Below are positions 12,032-22,407 of a DNA stretch of 64,000 nt, one piece after another. Numbering within the stretch: position 1 is the stretch's first letter; each line of letters starts with the position of its first letter. A model generated the notes under the pieces. It saw only the letters and a program-made list of their open reading frames with translations. It did no database searches and was not told the DNA's origin. This DNA is from Micromonospora sp. WMMD812 (GTDB lineage: Bacteria > Actinomycetota > Actinomycetes > Mycobacteriales > Micromonosporaceae). The stretch is from positions 3,618,001 through 3,682,000 of the forward strand of contig NZ_CP114904.1 of the NCBI RefSeq assembly GCF_027497215.1, read 5' to 3'. The translations under genes were made by a program, and so were the position numbers.

Positions 12032-12242
12032 GGGATTAATTTTCCATCCCCATTCACATCTGTGGGATCGGCGTTCGGCCGGAACGGTACCGCCGCGGGC
12101 AAGCTTGCCACAGTGAACCCGCGCCGCCGAGCGACCGCGCGCGGCACGGACCTGCGGTCCACCGGATCGGGCTGCGCGTGTCACCATGATCCCTGCGTGC
12201 GCCGCCGCGCGCCACCGTCGCTCGTTTCCCCCAGGAGTACGC

Positions 12243-13085
12243 GTGCCCGACGCCGGCCCGATCGCCGTGCTCCCGCGCCGCCCGCTCACCGTGGGCGAGC
12301 TGCTGGACTCGGCGGTCCTGCTGCTGCGTGAACAGGCCCGCGTGCTGGTGCCACTCGCCGCCCTGCTCGCCGCGGCCGAGCAACTCCTGTTGCTGCCGTT
12401 GCGCCTGGCGGCCGGCAGCGAGCCGCCGATCTGGTGGTTCGCCACCGGTCAGTTCTCCGCGTACTGGCTGCTGCTGGCCGTCGGCGCCGCGGCCGAAGGG
12501 CTGATCATCGCGCTGCTCGGCAACCCGGCCTCCCGCGCCGCCGCGGCCGCCCTGCTCGGCCGGCGGGCCGGCGCCCGTGAACTGCTCCGCCCCGCCGGTG
12601 CCCGGTGGGGCGCCACGGTCCCGCTCGCGCTGGTGGTCGGTGCCCTGATGCTCACCGCCGCGCTCTGCGGACCGGCCTGGTTCGTCGGCTTCGCCCTGCT
12701 CGGCGCGGTCGTGCCGGCACTCGCCGTCGACCGGGTCCCGGTGCTGCGCGCGCTACCCCGTGCCGTCGCCCTGGCCACGCGAGGCGGGGCCCGGGCGGGC
12801 CTTGTCCGGATCCTCGGCTACGTCGGCTGGTGGATCCTCCGGGTCGGCCTGGCGGTCGGCGCCCTCTTCGGGTTGGCCGAGCTGGACCTCATCGACAGCC
12901 CCCAGTCCGTACCGGCCGGCCTGCTGGTCTGGGCCGGGGTGAACACGATCGCCTACCCGGCGCTGGCCTGCCTCGACGCGGTGCTGCACCTGGAGACCCG
13001 GATGCGCACCGAGGGTCTGGACATCCTGCTCTCCCGCGCCCCGGCCGGCACGCCGGAGCCGGTCCTGCTGGCGGCGGACCGATGA
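12243..13085 (+). CDS. Membrane protein at the head of the DUF4129-MoxR-DUF58 operon
   Basis: The predicted 280-residue integral membrane protein has about six hydrophobic segments (examples: WLLLAVGAAAEGLIIALL, VPLALVVGALMLTAAL, GLVRILGYVGWWILRVGL). The opening LTVGELLDSAVLLLREQARVLVPLAALLAAAEQL resembles glycerophosphoryl-diester-phosphodiesterase-type or DUF7544-like membrane domains of actinobacteria, without any catalytic domain. GTG 12243 is preceded by CAGGAG. The gene overlaps the DUF4129 gene by 4 bases, so it opens a tightly coupled five-gene operon. The function is unknown. Confidence 0.85.
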   Translation: MPDAGPIAVLPRRPLTVGELLDSAVLLLREQARVLVPLAALLAAAEQLLLLPLRLAAGSEPPIWWFATGQFSAYWLLLAVGAAAEGLIIALLGNPASRAAAAALLGRRAGARELLRPAGARWGATVPLALVVGALMLTAALCGPAWFVGFALLGAVVPALAVDRVPVLRALPRAVALATRGGARAGLVRILGYVGWWILRVGLAVGALFGLAELDLIDSPQSVPAGLLVWAGVNTIAYPALACLDAVLHLETRMRTEGLDILLSRAPAGTPEPVLLAADR

Positions 13086-13867
13086 GCTTCAGCCGCTGGT
13101 GGACGGAGACCACCGCGACGCTCGGCGACCGCGTCCCGCTGCCGGCGGTCCTGCTCCTGTTGCTCGTCGCGGCGGCGCTGGCCGCGCTGGCCTGGCACAC
13201 CTTCCCGGCCTGGGTGCCGCGCCGGCTGCCCCGCCTCCGGCTTCCGCGCCTCCGGCTACCCCGACTCCGCCTCCGGCTGCCCCGCTTCCGGCTGCCGAGG
13301 CTGCGGTTGCCCCGACTCCGGCGCTGCCCCCGGCCCGACCGGAAGGCCACGCCGGCCGCCGAACCGGCGCCGCCCGCGCCGCAGGACGTCCCGACCGGGC
13401 CCGCCCCCGCCCACCTGTCGCTCGCCGACCGGCTCGCCGCAGAGGGCCGCTACGCGGAGGCGGTACGGGAGCGGCTGCGCGACATGATCGCCGAGCTGGT
13501 CGCCCGGCAGGTGGTTTCCCTCCAGCCCGGGCTCACCGTGATCGAGGTCGTGTCGGCCGCGGCCCGGAACCGGCCACCCACCGGCCCACCCGTGGCCGCC
13601 GCCGGCGCGATCTTCGCCGACCTCTGGTACGCGCAGCGCCCCGCCTCGGCCGAGCACGACCGCCGCATGCGGGACCTCGCCGCCGACCTGCACCGGGTGC
13701 TCACCGGCCCGCCGGGCACCACGTTGCCGCGCCCCACCGCGCTCCCCGCCGTCGCACCGCCCCCGGCGGTGCCCGCCGGGCCGCCGGCCACCTCCCCGCC
13801 CGCGGTGCCGCCGGCCGCCCCGCACACCGTTCCCGAGCAGGCCGCCGCGCGGGAGGATCGACCGTGA
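13082..13867 (+). CDS. DUF4129-domain membrane protein
   Basis: This 261-residue protein has one N-terminal TM (about 22-42, LPAVLLLLLVAAALAALAW), followed by a striking basic juxtamembrane run of Leu-Arg-Leu-Pro repeats (about 45-80), a DUF4129 domain (about 115-205, with LSLADRLAAEGRYAEAVRER and TVIEVVSAAARN), and a Pro/Ala-rich tail. DUF4129 proteins accompany MoxR ATPases and DUF58 proteins and are thought to be membrane partners of that chaperone-like system, sometimes next to transglutaminase domains. Start and stop both overlap neighbours by 4 bases. Confidence 0.85.
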   Translation: MSFSRWWTETTATLGDRVPLPAVLLLLLVAAALAALAWHTFPAWVPRRLPRLRLPRLRLPRLRLRLPRFRLPRLRLPRLRRCPRPDRKATPAAEPAPPAPQDVPTGPAPAHLSLADRLAAEGRYAEAVRERLRDMIAELVARQVVSLQPGLTVIEVVSAAARNRPPTGPPVAAAGAIFADLWYAQRPASAEHDRRMRDLAADLHRVLTGPPGTTLPRPTALPAVAPPPAVPAGPPATSPPAVPPAAPHTVPEQAAAREDRP

Positions 13868-15329
13868 CCGCCGCACCCCAGACCGCCGGCGCACCGGCCG
13901 GCGCACCGGGCCGGACACGCCCCGCGGCCGCTCCGCCGGCCCGGCAACGCCGCCGCTGGCACCGGGTGGCGATCCCGTTCGGGCTGGTCGCCGCGCTGGT
14001 CGTCACCAGCCTGGTCACCCGGGCGCTGGACCGGCCCGACCCCGGCGACCGGGGCTACCTCTCCCCCGTGGAGACCGGCGAGCACGGCGGCAGCCGGCTC
14101 GCCGAGGCCCTGCGCCAGCGCGGTGTCAACGTCCAGCGCGAGACCGACACCCTCGCCGCGCTGCGGGCCACCCGCGCCGGGTCGGCCACCCTCTTCGTGC
14201 CGGCTCCCGACCTGCTGCATCCGGACACCCTGGGTGGCCTGGCCACCCTGCCCGGCGGCACCCGCCTGGTGCTGGTGGACCCGTCCCGGCGCGTACTGGC
14301 CGGCGCCGACGTGCCGCTGACCCGCACGGACCGGCGGTGGACCACCAGGGTGACCGGCCCGGAGACCGCCGGTCGACCCTGCCCGCTCGCCGAGTTGGGA
14401 CCGGTGCGCCAGGCCGCCGCGGAGCGCCAGCGGTACGCCTCCGACGGCACCGCCACCGCCGACCTGTGCTTCGCCGCCGGGCTGGCCCGGGTTCCCGGGT
14501 CGGCCGAGACGGTGGTCGCCGGGGCCGACGACCCCTTCCGCAACAACCGGATCGGCGAACAGGACAACCAGGCGCTGGCCACCGCCGTCCTCGGCGCACG
14601 CGGCCGGGTGATCTGGCTCGACCTGGACGGTCCCGCCCCACCCCCGCCGTTCGCGGGCAGCAGCGGCCCGGCCGGCTCGTCGGCACCGGACGGCTCCCAG
14701 GGCGACAACGGCCCCGGCAACGGCGGCCGCCCGGGGCGTGGCGACGGACAGCCCGGCGGGTCGGGAAACGGATCCGACAACTCGTCCGGGCAGGGCGACG
14801 GAGACCAGGGATCGGCCGACGGCCCACCCGACCAGGACCCGCCGAACCCGCTCTGGAACGCGTTCCCGCTCTGGTTCTGGGCGCTGCTGGCGCAGCTCGC
14901 GCTGGCCCTGCTGCTGGCCGCGCTCTGGCGGGCCCGCCGGCTCGGACCACCGGCCCCGGAACCACTGCCGGTGACCGTACGCTCCGCCGAGACGGTGCTC
15001 GGGCGAGCCCGGCTCTACCGCCGGGCCGGCGCCCGCGGACCGGCCGCCCGGACCCTGCGGGCCGCCGCCCTGGCCCGCCTGCTGCCCCGGCTGAACCTGC
15101 CGGCCGACACCCCACCCGACGGGGTGGCCACGGCCGTGGCCGCCCGCACCGGCGACGACCCGGGCTGGACCGAGGACGTGCTGTTCGGCGACGACCCGGC
15201 CACCGACCAGGAACTGCTGGACCTGGCCCAGGCACTGGACCGGGTCACCCGTACCGTCGCCGGCGTCCCGCCCGACGCGCCGCACCCCGCCGCCGCGCCC
15301 CGAACCGACCCGACCGAAGGAGGACCCCG

Positions 15330-15333
<4 letters not shown>
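13864..15333 (+). CDS. DUF4350-domain membrane protein
   Basis: The 489-residue protein has an N-terminal TM near 35-55 (VAIPFGLVAALVVTSLV), a DUF4350-like region (about 60-270) with the typical GGSRLAEALRQRGVNV and LFVPAPDLL elements, a long Gly/Ser/Asp/Asn-rich low-complexity stretch (about 265-325), a second TM at about 335-360 (LWFWALLAQLALALLLAAL), and a cytoplasmic helical tail. DUF4350 resembles a GATase1-like fold used for extracellular binding. It lies between the DUF4129 and MoxR genes with 4-base overlaps at both ends and is probably a membrane component of the same system. Confidence 0.85.
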
Positions 15334-16318
<985 letters not shown>

Positions 16319-16322
<4 letters not shown>

Positions 16323-17629
16323 CCTGGCGGGCGGCGCTGCTGCTGGCGGCCGGGGCGCTGACCCTGCCGCTCTGGCCGTCGCCGTTCGCCGGCGTGCTGG
16401 TGATGACCGGCGCGGTGCTGCTCCTCGTGGCGGTGGACCGGCTGCTGGCGGCCCCGCCGGCGGCGCTCACCGTCGAACGCGAGGGCGACCGGGTGGTGCG
16501 GCTCGGTGGCACCGCGACCGTCGCGCTCCGGCTCGGCAACCCCTCCGGGCGTACACTGCGCGCCCAGGTGCGCGACGCCTGGGTGCCCTCGGCCGGCGCG
16601 GTCCCGCACACCCCACCGCGGCGGTTGGTCACGGTGGCTCCCGGTGACACGGTGCTACTGCCCAGCCGGCTGACCCCAACCCGACGCGGCGACCGGCCGG
16701 CAGCCGCGCTCACCGTACGCTCGCTCGGCCCGCTGCGGCTCGCGTACCGCCAACGCGCCGGGCGGCCCGCCACCCCGCCGTGGACGCTGCGGGTACTGCC
16801 CCGCTTCGACTCCCGCCGACACCTGCCGGAGAAGCTCGCCCGGCTGCGGGTCATCGACGGCACCCAGGTCAGCCGGGGCCGCGGCCAGGGCACCGAGTTC
16901 GACACGCTGCGCGAGTACGTGGTCGGCGACGACGTCCGGTCGATCGACTGGCGGGCCAGCGCCCGGCAGGCCGACGTGCTGGTACGCACCTGGCGGCCGG
17001 AGCGGGACCGGCGGCTGGTGTGCGTGCTCGACACCGGCCGCACCTCGGCGGTCCGGGTCGGCGACGAGCCGCGGCTGGACACCGCGATCGACGCGGCGCT
17101 GCTGCTCACCGCACTCGCCGCCCGGGCCGGCGACCGGGTGGACCTGCTCGCCGCCGACACCGCGATCCGCGCCACGGTCACCGGCACCGGCCGGCCGGCG
17201 CTGCTCCCCCGGCTGGTGCATGCGCTCGCCCCGCTCCAGCCCGCGCTCGTCGAGACCGACTTCGAGCTGATCGCCGGCGAGGTGCTGCGCCGGCAACGCC
17301 AGCGCAGCCTGGTGGTCCTCTTCACCGCGCTGGAGGCGGGCGCGCTGGGCGAGGGCCTGCTGCCGGTGCTGCCCCGCCTGGCCGCCCGGCACAAGGTGCT
17401 GATCGCGGCGATCCACGACCCGGTGCTCGCGGAGTTGACCACCGGCACCCCGGCCCGGCCCGAGGACGCGTACGCGGCGGCGGCCGGCTGGCGGGCCCTG
17501 GGCGAACGGGACCGGGTGCGCGCCGCCCTGGCCCGCTACGGCGTCACCGTGGTCGACGCCCCCGCCGGCGCCCTGGCCACCACCCTCGCCGACACCTACC
17601 TACGCCTGAAGTCCCTGGGCCAGCTCTGA
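16319..17629 (+). CDS. DUF58 (VWA-like) protein
   Basis: The 436-residue protein has two N-terminal hydrophobic helices (about 5-45) and then a beta-rich region ending in the DUF58 hallmark GTEFDTLREYVVGDDVRSIDWRASAR, split around residues 190-215. A C-terminal von Willebrand A-like fold follows (LVCVLDTGRTS). DUF58 proteins are membrane-anchored partners of MoxR. The gene is last in the operon, and the palindrome at 17654-17708 lies 25 bases beyond its stop. Confidence 0.92.
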
Positions 17630-17653
17630 CCCCACCACCCGACAACGTCGGTC

Positions 17654-17708
17654 GATCATGAAGTTATTGCGCGCCGTCACGGCGTGTCGCGGCAACAACT
17701 TCATGATC
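17654..17708. repeat. Palindrome GATCATGAAGTTATTGC at convergent gene ends
   Basis: Seventeen-base arms (GATCATGAAGTTATTGC and its complement, one mismatch) flank a 21-base centre that itself contains CGCCGTCACGGCG. It separates the DUF58 operon and the convergent SpoIIM-like gene and may terminate both. The stop codon of the SpoIIM-like gene (TTA at 17664-17666 on +) lies inside the left arm, so its last ~16 codons come from the repeat. Confidence 0.85.
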
Positions 17709-18677
17709 AACGGACTGGGTCGGGGCGTCGGCGGGCTGGGAGTGGGTGGCGCGGTGGCCGAGGACGACGACGTACGCCAGGAAGGCCAGCCAGACGGCGG
17801 CGCCGAGGCCCACGCGGAGCGCGACCGGCACGGGGGCCGGGGTGATGAACGCCTCGACCAACGCGGAGACCGCGAAGACCCCGACCAGGCCGAGGGCGAC
17901 CAGGATCGCGGAGCGCCCGGCCCGGGCCACCGCCTGGCCCCGCGTCAGGTCGGCCGGCGGCGCGATCCACGCCCAGCCCGTCCGCAGGCCCACCCCGGCG
18001 GCCACGAACACGCCGGTCAGCTCCAGCAGGCCGTGCGGGGTGATCAGGCCGAAGAAGACGTCCGCCCGACCGTACGAGACCATCACCCCGCCGACCACGC
18101 CGATGTTGAGCGCGTTCTGCCACAGCAGGTAGAACACCGGCACGATCAGCACCCCGGAGGCCAGGCACTGCGCGGCGATCCAGGCGTTGTGGGTCCAGAG
18201 GTGGAAGGCGAAGGTCGGCGCGGAGAACTCGGTGTAGTAGCCGGCGAAGCCGGAGTCGACCAAGTCGGCCGCCGCGTCCTCGCCGATGAACGCGGCGGCG
18301 CTGTCCGGGTTGTTGGCGACGAACCAGATCAGGAAGAAGCTGAGCAGGCTGAACCCGGTCGCGACCCCGCACCACCACGGCCAGGCCCGGTAGACCGCAC
18401 CGGGGAAGCCGGCCAGCAGGAAGCGGGTGACGACCGCCCAGGACGGGCGGGGTCGGCCGGTGAGCCGGGCGCGGGCCCGCAGCACCAGGTGCGAGAGCTG
18501 GCTGACCAGCGCGGGGTCGGGTGACCGGCTGCGCAGCGCGGAGAGCTGGGTGGCGGCCCGCTGGTAGAGCGCCACCAACTCGTCGACCTCGGCGGCGTCG
18601 AGCCGGCGGCGCTTGCACAGCTCTTCGAGCCGCCGCCACTGGCCCCCGTGCTCCGCGACGTACGCGTCGAGATCCAC
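17664..18677 (-). CDS. SpoIIM-like (stage II sporulation protein M family) membrane protein
   Basis: The 337-residue protein has a soluble helical N-terminus (DAYVAEHGGQWRRLEEL, typical of actinobacterial SpoIIM-family proteins) and about six membrane segments, including FSLLSFFLIWFVANNP, VFYLLWQNALNIGVVGG and ITPHGLLELTGVFVAAGVGL. The HGLLEL motif is characteristic of the family. In Bacillus SpoIIM works in engulfment; here the family is usually found beside RDD, MoxR and DUF58 genes, so an envelope role is more likely. The final residues (SVDHEVVAATRRDGAQ) are encoded by a dispersed palindrome and are probably not ancestral. Confidence 0.9.
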   Translation of the reverse strand: MDLDAYVAEHGGQWRRLEELCKRRRLDAAEVDELVALYQRAATQLSALRSRSPDPALVSQLSHLVLRARARLTGRPRPSWAVVTRFLLAGFPGAVYRAWPWWCGVATGFSLLSFFLIWFVANNPDSAAAFIGEDAAADLVDSGFAGYYTEFSAPTFAFHLWTHNAWIAAQCLASGVLIVPVFYLLWQNALNIGVVGGVMVSYGRADVFFGLITPHGLLELTGVFVAAGVGLRTGWAWIAPPADLTRGQAVARAGRSAILVALGLVGVFAVSALVEAFITPAPVPVALRVGLGAAVWLAFLAYVVVLGHRATHSQPADAPTQSVDHEVVAATRRDGAQ

Positions 18678-18718
18678 TCCCCACCCCCGTCCCGGCGATC
18701 ATAGTGTTCACTGTCGGG

Positions 18719-19849
18719 GTGAGCGCGCACCCGCCGTCGTCGACCGCCACCCGCCCGGCCGCCCGCACGCCGGCGTGGGGCGACGCCGGGCTGGTCAGCG
18801 GCGAAGCCGTGGAGCTGGACATCCGGGTCGCCCGGCTCGGCTCCCGGGTGCTCGCGCTGCTGCTGGACGTCCTGGCCCAACTGGGGTTCGCGCTGGTGCT
18901 GTCGATCCTGGTCGCGATCCTGTTCTCGGCCCTGCCGATCGAACTGGTCGACGCGGCGCTCAGCGGCGCGGTCGGCACGATCTCGCTGGTCCTGGTCCTG
19001 GTCGGCTATCCGGTGCTCTTCGAGCGGTTCAACAACGGGCGTACGCCGGGCAAGGCGGCGGTCGGGCTGCGCGTGGTCAGCGCCGACGGCGGCCCGGTCG
19101 GGCTGCGGCAGTCGCTGACCCGGGCCCTGGTCGGCGTCGCCGTCGAGTGGCCGGGCCTCGTGCTGCCCCTGCTGAGCTGGGTGGCCGGGGTGACGGTCAT
19201 GCTGACCGACCGGCGCGGGCGGCGGCTCGGTGACCTGGTCGCCGGCACCCTGGTCGTGCACACCCGCACCGCCGCCGTGTGGCGGCCGGTGGCGACCGCG
19301 GTGCCGCCGCTGGTCGCCTGGGCGTACACCCTGGACCTGAGCCGGCTCGACGACGGCCTGGCGCTCGCCGCGCGGCAGTACCTGGCCCGGGTGCACCAGC
19401 TCGCCGAGCCGGCCCGGACGCGGCTGGCTCGTGGCCTCTGGGCCGAGGTGGCCGCGCTGACCACCCCGCCCCCGCCGTTGGCCGCGCCGGAGACGGTCTA
19501 CCTGGCCGCGGTCCTCGGCGAGCGGCACCGCCGGGCGATGCACCGGATGCGGCGCGGCCGGTCGGTAGCCGCCGCGCTGTGGCCGGAGCTGATGCCGGTC
19601 CCGCCGGCCGAGCCCATCCGTCCGGCCGCGCCGGAGGCCACCCCCGCGTTCGCGGCCAGACCACCCGTGCCGCCCGCGCCCCCCGCCCAGCCCGGCCCGC
19701 CGATACTCCGCCCGGCGGCCACACCCGCGCCGTCGACACCAGCCAACCCATCGGTGGTACGCCCCGCGACCGCACCCGCGCCATCGACCCCCGCGAGTCC
19801 GCAGGTGGTACGCCCGGCCACCGCGACCGGCGAGCGGCCCGGCGCCTGA
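18719..19849 (+). CDS. RDD-family membrane protein
   Basis: The 376-residue protein carries an RDD domain: VELDIRVARLGSRVLALLLDVL, about four membrane helices, and the core FERFNNGRTPGKAAVGLRVV followed by DRRGRRLGDLVAGTLVV. Residues ~190-300 form a helical cytoplasmic region, and the last ~80 residues are a Pro/Ala tail with near-repeats (RPATAPAPSTPASPQVVRP). RDD proteins are often linked to small-molecule or ion transport, without an agreed activity. It is divergent from the SpoIIM-like gene. GTG 18719 is my choice; GTG 18704 in the same frame is an alternative. Confidence 0.85.
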   Translation: MSAHPPSSTATRPAARTPAWGDAGLVSGEAVELDIRVARLGSRVLALLLDVLAQLGFALVLSILVAILFSALPIELVDAALSGAVGTISLVLVLVGYPVLFERFNNGRTPGKAAVGLRVVSADGGPVGLRQSLTRALVGVAVEWPGLVLPLLSWVAGVTVMLTDRRGRRLGDLVAGTLVVHTRTAAVWRPVATAVPPLVAWAYTLDLSRLDDGLALAARQYLARVHQLAEPARTRLARGLWAEVAALTTPPPPLAAPETVYLAAVLGERHRRAMHRMRRGRSVAAALWPELMPVPPAEPIRPAAPEATPAFAARPPVPPAPPAQPGPPILRPAATPAPSTPANPSVVRPATAPAPSTPASPQVVRPATATGERPGA

Positions 19850-19882
19850 CCGTCCGGCCGCCGGCGACCAGCCGGCGGACGG
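19850..19882. terminator. GC-rich hairpin between RDD gene and efeB
   Basis: CCGTCC and GCCGGC segments pair with GCCGGCGGACGG across a short loop, leaving a 4-base bulge. It begins at the RDD stop and lies before the convergent efeB end. Confidence 0.45.
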
Positions 19883-19958
19883 GCGGGGAGTGCGGGCCTT
19901 CGCGGCGGAGCCCCGGATCTGGGGCAGGTCGACAGCGTCCCCGGGGCGCTGGGCGGGG

Positions 19959-21236
19959 TCACCCGAAGAGCGCGCGTCCCCAGTGGTCGCCGCCGTCCCG
20001 CACGCCGGGTGGGCAGGCGAAGATGCCGCTGGAGACGTGCCGCAGGTACTCGTTCATCACGTCGTGCCGGGCCAGCTGGGTCTGGATCGGCACGAACTGC
20101 TTGCGCGGGTCGCGCTGGTAGGCGATGAAGAACAGCCCAGCGTCCAGTCGACCCAGCCCGTCCGAACCGTCCACGAAGTTGTAACCGCGGCGCAGCAGGT
20201 GCGCGCCGTTGTTGCGGCTGGGGTGGGCGAGGGTGACGTGCGCGTGCTCGGGGATGCGCGGTTCGCCGTCGTCGCCCTTGGCCGCGAAGTCCGGCTCGTC
20301 GAACTCGTCGCCCTGCCCGAGCGGCGCGCCGCTGCCCTTGACCCGGCCGACGATCTCCTCCTGCTCGGCGAGCGAGGTCCGGTCCCAGGTCTCGACCAAC
20401 ATCCGGATCTTGCGGGTTACCAGGTACGACCCGCCGGTCAGCCAGTCCGGCCCGTCGCCCGGCTGCACCCACAGCTGGTCGCGCAGCAGGTCGGCGTCCT
20501 CGGCCTTCAGGTTGGCGGTGCCGTCCTTGAAGCCGAACAGGTTGCGCGGGGTGGCCTGGCCGCGCGAGGTGGACGAGGTCCGGCCGAACCCGAGCTGGGA
20601 CCAGCGCACGCTCACCACGCCCATGCCGAGGCGGGCCAGGTTGCGGATCGCGTGCACCGCGACCTGCGGGTCGTTGGCGCACGCCTGGACGCAGAGGTCG
20701 CCGCCGCAGAGCTGCGGCTGCAGCGCGTCGCCGGGGAACCGGGGCAGGTCCGCCAGGGCGGCCGGACGCCGGTCGGCGAGGCCGAACCGGTCCCGGCCGT
20801 CGGCGTCCCGGAAGAGGGTCGGGCCGAAGCCGATGGTCAGGGTGAGCTGCGACGGGGGAAGGCCGAGCGCCTCGCCGGTGTCGTCCGGCGGGGCCTCCGG
20901 TAGGCCGCCGACCGCACCGAGGATGCCGGCGTCGCGACCTGCGGTCATCCGGGCGGCGGCGGCCGTCCACTCCTGGAGCAGCTCGACGAGCCGGGCCCGG
21001 TCCTTGGTGATCACGTCGAACGCGACGAAGTGCAGCCGGTCCTGCGCCGGGGTGACGATGCCAGCCTGATGCTCGCCGTGGAACGGCACCGCGCCGGCGG
21101 CGTGGTCGCTCGCCGCGGCCTGCTCACCGGTGCCGCGGATCAGCGCACCGACGCCGGCCGCCGCACCGGCCGCACCGGCCACCCCGGCGCCGGCGATGGT
21201 GATCGCCCGCCGCCGGGACAACCTGTTCCCGTTCAT
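19959..21236 (-). CDS. efeB: Tat-exported DyP-type heme peroxidase EfeB
   Basis: EfeB is the extracytoplasmic peroxidase of the EfeUOB iron-uptake system and has been proposed to oxidise Fe(II) or act on heme. The 425-residue protein begins with a twin-arginine signal (SRRRAITIAG). It contains the DyP catalytic GFKDG motif (GxxDG with the distal Asp) and a C-terminal segment HVTLAHPSRNN with RRGYNF, near the heme-proximal region. It is third in a co-directional efeU-efeO-efeB operon (20 bases after efeO). Confidence 0.95.
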   Translation of the reverse strand: MNGNRLSRRRAITIAGAGVAGAAGAAAGVGALIRGTGEQAAASDHAAGAVPFHGEHQAGIVTPAQDRLHFVAFDVITKDRARLVELLQEWTAAAARMTAGRDAGILGAVGGLPEAPPDDTGEALGLPPSQLTLTIGFGPTLFRDADGRDRFGLADRRPAALADLPRFPGDALQPQLCGGDLCVQACANDPQVAVHAIRNLARLGMGVVSVRWSQLGFGRTSSTSRGQATPRNLFGFKDGTANLKAEDADLLRDQLWVQPGDGPDWLTGGSYLVTRKIRMLVETWDRTSLAEQEEIVGRVKGSGAPLGQGDEFDEPDFAAKGDDGEPRIPEHAHVTLAHPSRNNGAHLLRRGYNFVDGSDGLGRLDAGLFFIAYQRDPRKQFVPIQTQLARHDVMNEYLRHVSSGIFACPPGVRDGGDHWGRALFG

Positions 21237-21255
21237 CGACTCCCCCCGCCCCCGG

Positions 21256-22386
21256 TCACTTCGCGACGACCGCGGCGACCTTGCTGATCGGCTCGGCGAG
21301 CGCGTTGATCCCGTCGGACAGCTCCTTGAGTTCGGGCTTGCTCAACGCGGTGTGCAGCTTCCAGCCGTCACCGTCCCGGTGCTTGCCGAGCAGCGTCTCG
21401 ACGTTGGCGAACTCGGTGTCGAGCTGCTTCACCAGGTCCGGCGAGCGCTGCTCCAGCGCGGGGCGGAGTGCGGCGACGGCGGCCTTGGAGCCCTCGAGGT
21501 TGGCGTTGAAGTCCCAGAGGTCGGTGTGCGAGTAGCGGTCCTCCTCGCCGGTGATCTTGCCGCTGGCCACCTCGTCGAGCAGTTCCTTGGCACCGTTGGC
21601 GAGCTGGAGCGGGGAGAGCTTCTCGGCGTTGGCCTTCGCCACGATCTCCTTGACGTCCGCCAGCAGCCGGTCGGCGATCGGGCCGTCCTTGCTGACGTCG
21701 CCGGTGGTCCACAGGTCCTTCTCGATGCGGTGGAAGCCGGTGAACTCCATCCCCTCCTCGATGACCTCCTCGCGGCCGTCGATCTTGGGGTCGAGGTCGC
21801 CGAAGATCTCCGCGACCGGCTCGATGCGCTCCCAGTAGGTCCGGGCGACCGGGAAGAGCGCCTTGGCCTTCGCCACGTCCCCAGCCTTGACCGCGGTCAC
21901 GAACTCCTCGGTCTTCTCCAGCAGGGCCGTCGTCTGGCTCTTCACGTAGCGCTGGTAGTTGTCGGTCGCGCCGGCGAGCGCGGCGTCGTCGGTGAGCGGC
22001 GCGGCCGACCCGCTGACCTTCAGCGCGCCCCGGATGCCCTTGCCGCTCATGCCCGGCTTGCAGGCCGTCTCGTACGTCCCGGCGGGCAGCTCGACGCGCA
22101 GCTCGCGGCTCAGCCCGGGGGCGATGTTCTCCACCTCGCCCATCACCCGGTCACCGCTGGCGTAGACGTAGAACTCGGTCACCTTCGCCCCGGAGTTGGT
22201 GACCTTGAAGGTGGCCGTCCCGGCGTCCAGGTCGGTGTCACCGACGTCGCAGGCGGTGTCGCTGGCCTTGACCGTGATCGGGCCGCCGGCCGCCGCGTCC
22301 TTCGCCCCGGAGTCGGAGCACCCGGCGACGCCGGCCGCGGCCAGCACACCGGCGGCGGCCAGCGCCAGGTAACGGGTCGTACGCAT
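21256..22386 (-). CDS. efeO: Iron-uptake lipoprotein EfeO
   Basis: EfeO binds iron in the envelope and delivers it to EfeU. The 376 residues comprise a lipoprotein signal with lipobox AAGVAGC, a cupredoxin-like domain (about 35-130: VKASDTACDVGDTDLDAGTATF region) and a C-terminal M75 imelysin-like domain with the metal-binding HxxE motif in FTGFHRIEKDLW. The two-domain (cupredoxin plus M75) layout is the full-length EfeO type. It lies between efeU (gap 21 bases) and efeB. Confidence 0.95.
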   Translation of the reverse strand: MRTTRYLALAAAGVLAAAGVAGCSDSGAKDAAAGGPITVKASDTACDVGDTDLDAGTATFKVTNSGAKVTEFYVYASGDRVMGEVENIAPGLSRELRVELPAGTYETACKPGMSGKGIRGALKVSGSAAPLTDDAALAGATDNYQRYVKSQTTALLEKTEEFVTAVKAGDVAKAKALFPVARTYWERIEPVAEIFGDLDPKIDGREEVIEEGMEFTGFHRIEKDLWTTGDVSKDGPIADRLLADVKEIVAKANAEKLSPLQLANGAKELLDEVASGKITGEEDRYSHTDLWDFNANLEGSKAAVAALRPALEQRSPDLVKQLDTEFANVETLLGKHRDGDGWKLHTALSKPELKELSDGINALAEPISKVAAVVAK

Positions 22387-22407
22387 CTGAGCTGTTCTCC
22401 TCGTGGG

